A stretch of DNA of 5,747 bases. It comes from JAGQTE01 sp964648005 (GTDB lineage: Bacteria > Actinomycetota > Acidimicrobiia > Acidimicrobiales > Acidimicrobilacustridaceae). Under the pieces are notes generated by a model. It did not search any database, was not told the DNA's origin, and worked only from the letters and a program-made list of their open reading frames with translations. Location: assembly GCA_964648005.1 (NCBI GenBank), contig CAZYKR010000275.1, forward strand, positions 1 to 5,747, read 5' to 3'. Position numbers and translations under genes: made by a program. Positions 5,670-5,747 of the stretch are shown here, piece after piece. Position 1 is the first letter of the stretch. Every line of letters starts with the position of its first letter.

Positions 5670-5747
5670 TCAGCGTTGGAGTCGTTGGTCGAGCGCGATC
5701 CATGCACCGCGCGAGCTGGGCAGGAAGGCGATCGGGAACACGACGCA
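5670..5747 (-). CDS. C-terminal end of an unidentified protein, cut by the window edge
   Basis: An open frame enters from the right edge and runs 25 codons to a TGA at 5670-5672; it is too short to be recognised firmly. Third codon positions are mostly G or C, which supports real coding. The visible C-terminus is hydrophobic and then basic (ends FLPSSRGAWIALDQRLQR), resembling the last membrane segment and cytoplasmic end of a small membrane protein. It vaguely recalls DUF983-type proteins, but that is from memory of pattern and is weak. It lies 12 nt upstream of the TIM-barrel gene on the same strand, a normal operon spacing. Confidence 0.6.
   Translation of the reverse strand, partial: CVVFPIAFLPSSRGAWIALDQRLQR

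Overview
The window is GC-rich (roughly 70% by eye), uses GTG starts freely, and has one gene that looks leaderless. This fits a high-GC actinobacterium. The family mix (FadD-type acyl-CoA ligase, geranylgeranyl-reductase-like flavoprotein, cytosolic GGDEF-EAL protein) would suit Acidimicrobiia or a relative, but that placement is inference. Both edges cut through or next to genes, so this may be a short contig or an arbitrary slice.

Left block, minus strand, read right to left (3045 to 8): a small membrane-hairpin protein with a long acidic tail built on tryptophan repeats; 42 bp later a soluble GGDEF-EAL protein with a degenerate GGDEF half and a nearly complete EAL half; then, overlapping it by 4 bp (GTGA), a geranylgeranyl-reductase-family FAD protein. 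The flavoprotein frame stops at position 8, before the second FAD motif expected in the family, so it is truncated or frameshifted. Strand and tight spacing suggest one operon.

Middle (3046-3286): a divergent intergenic region. On the right it holds a perfect inverted repeat with 11-bp arms and a 6-bp spacer, followed by a TANNNT -10 box exactly 6 nt before the ATG of the acyl-CoA synthetase. The simplest reading is a repressor operator lying over a promoter that makes a leaderless mRNA.

Right block: the complete 502-aa acyl-CoA synthetase (plus strand) converges, with a 4-bp gap, on a sugar-phosphate isomerase/epimerase-like TIM-barrel gene (minus strand). The TIM-barrel gene lies 12 bp downstream of the C-terminal end of another minus-strand gene cut by the right edge.

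No mobile element, CRISPR array, tRNA or rRNA was seen. The parts most worth a second look are the 20-residue tryptophan repeat protein beside the c-di-GMP-type protein, the operator/leaderless promoter, and the broken end of the flavoprotein.
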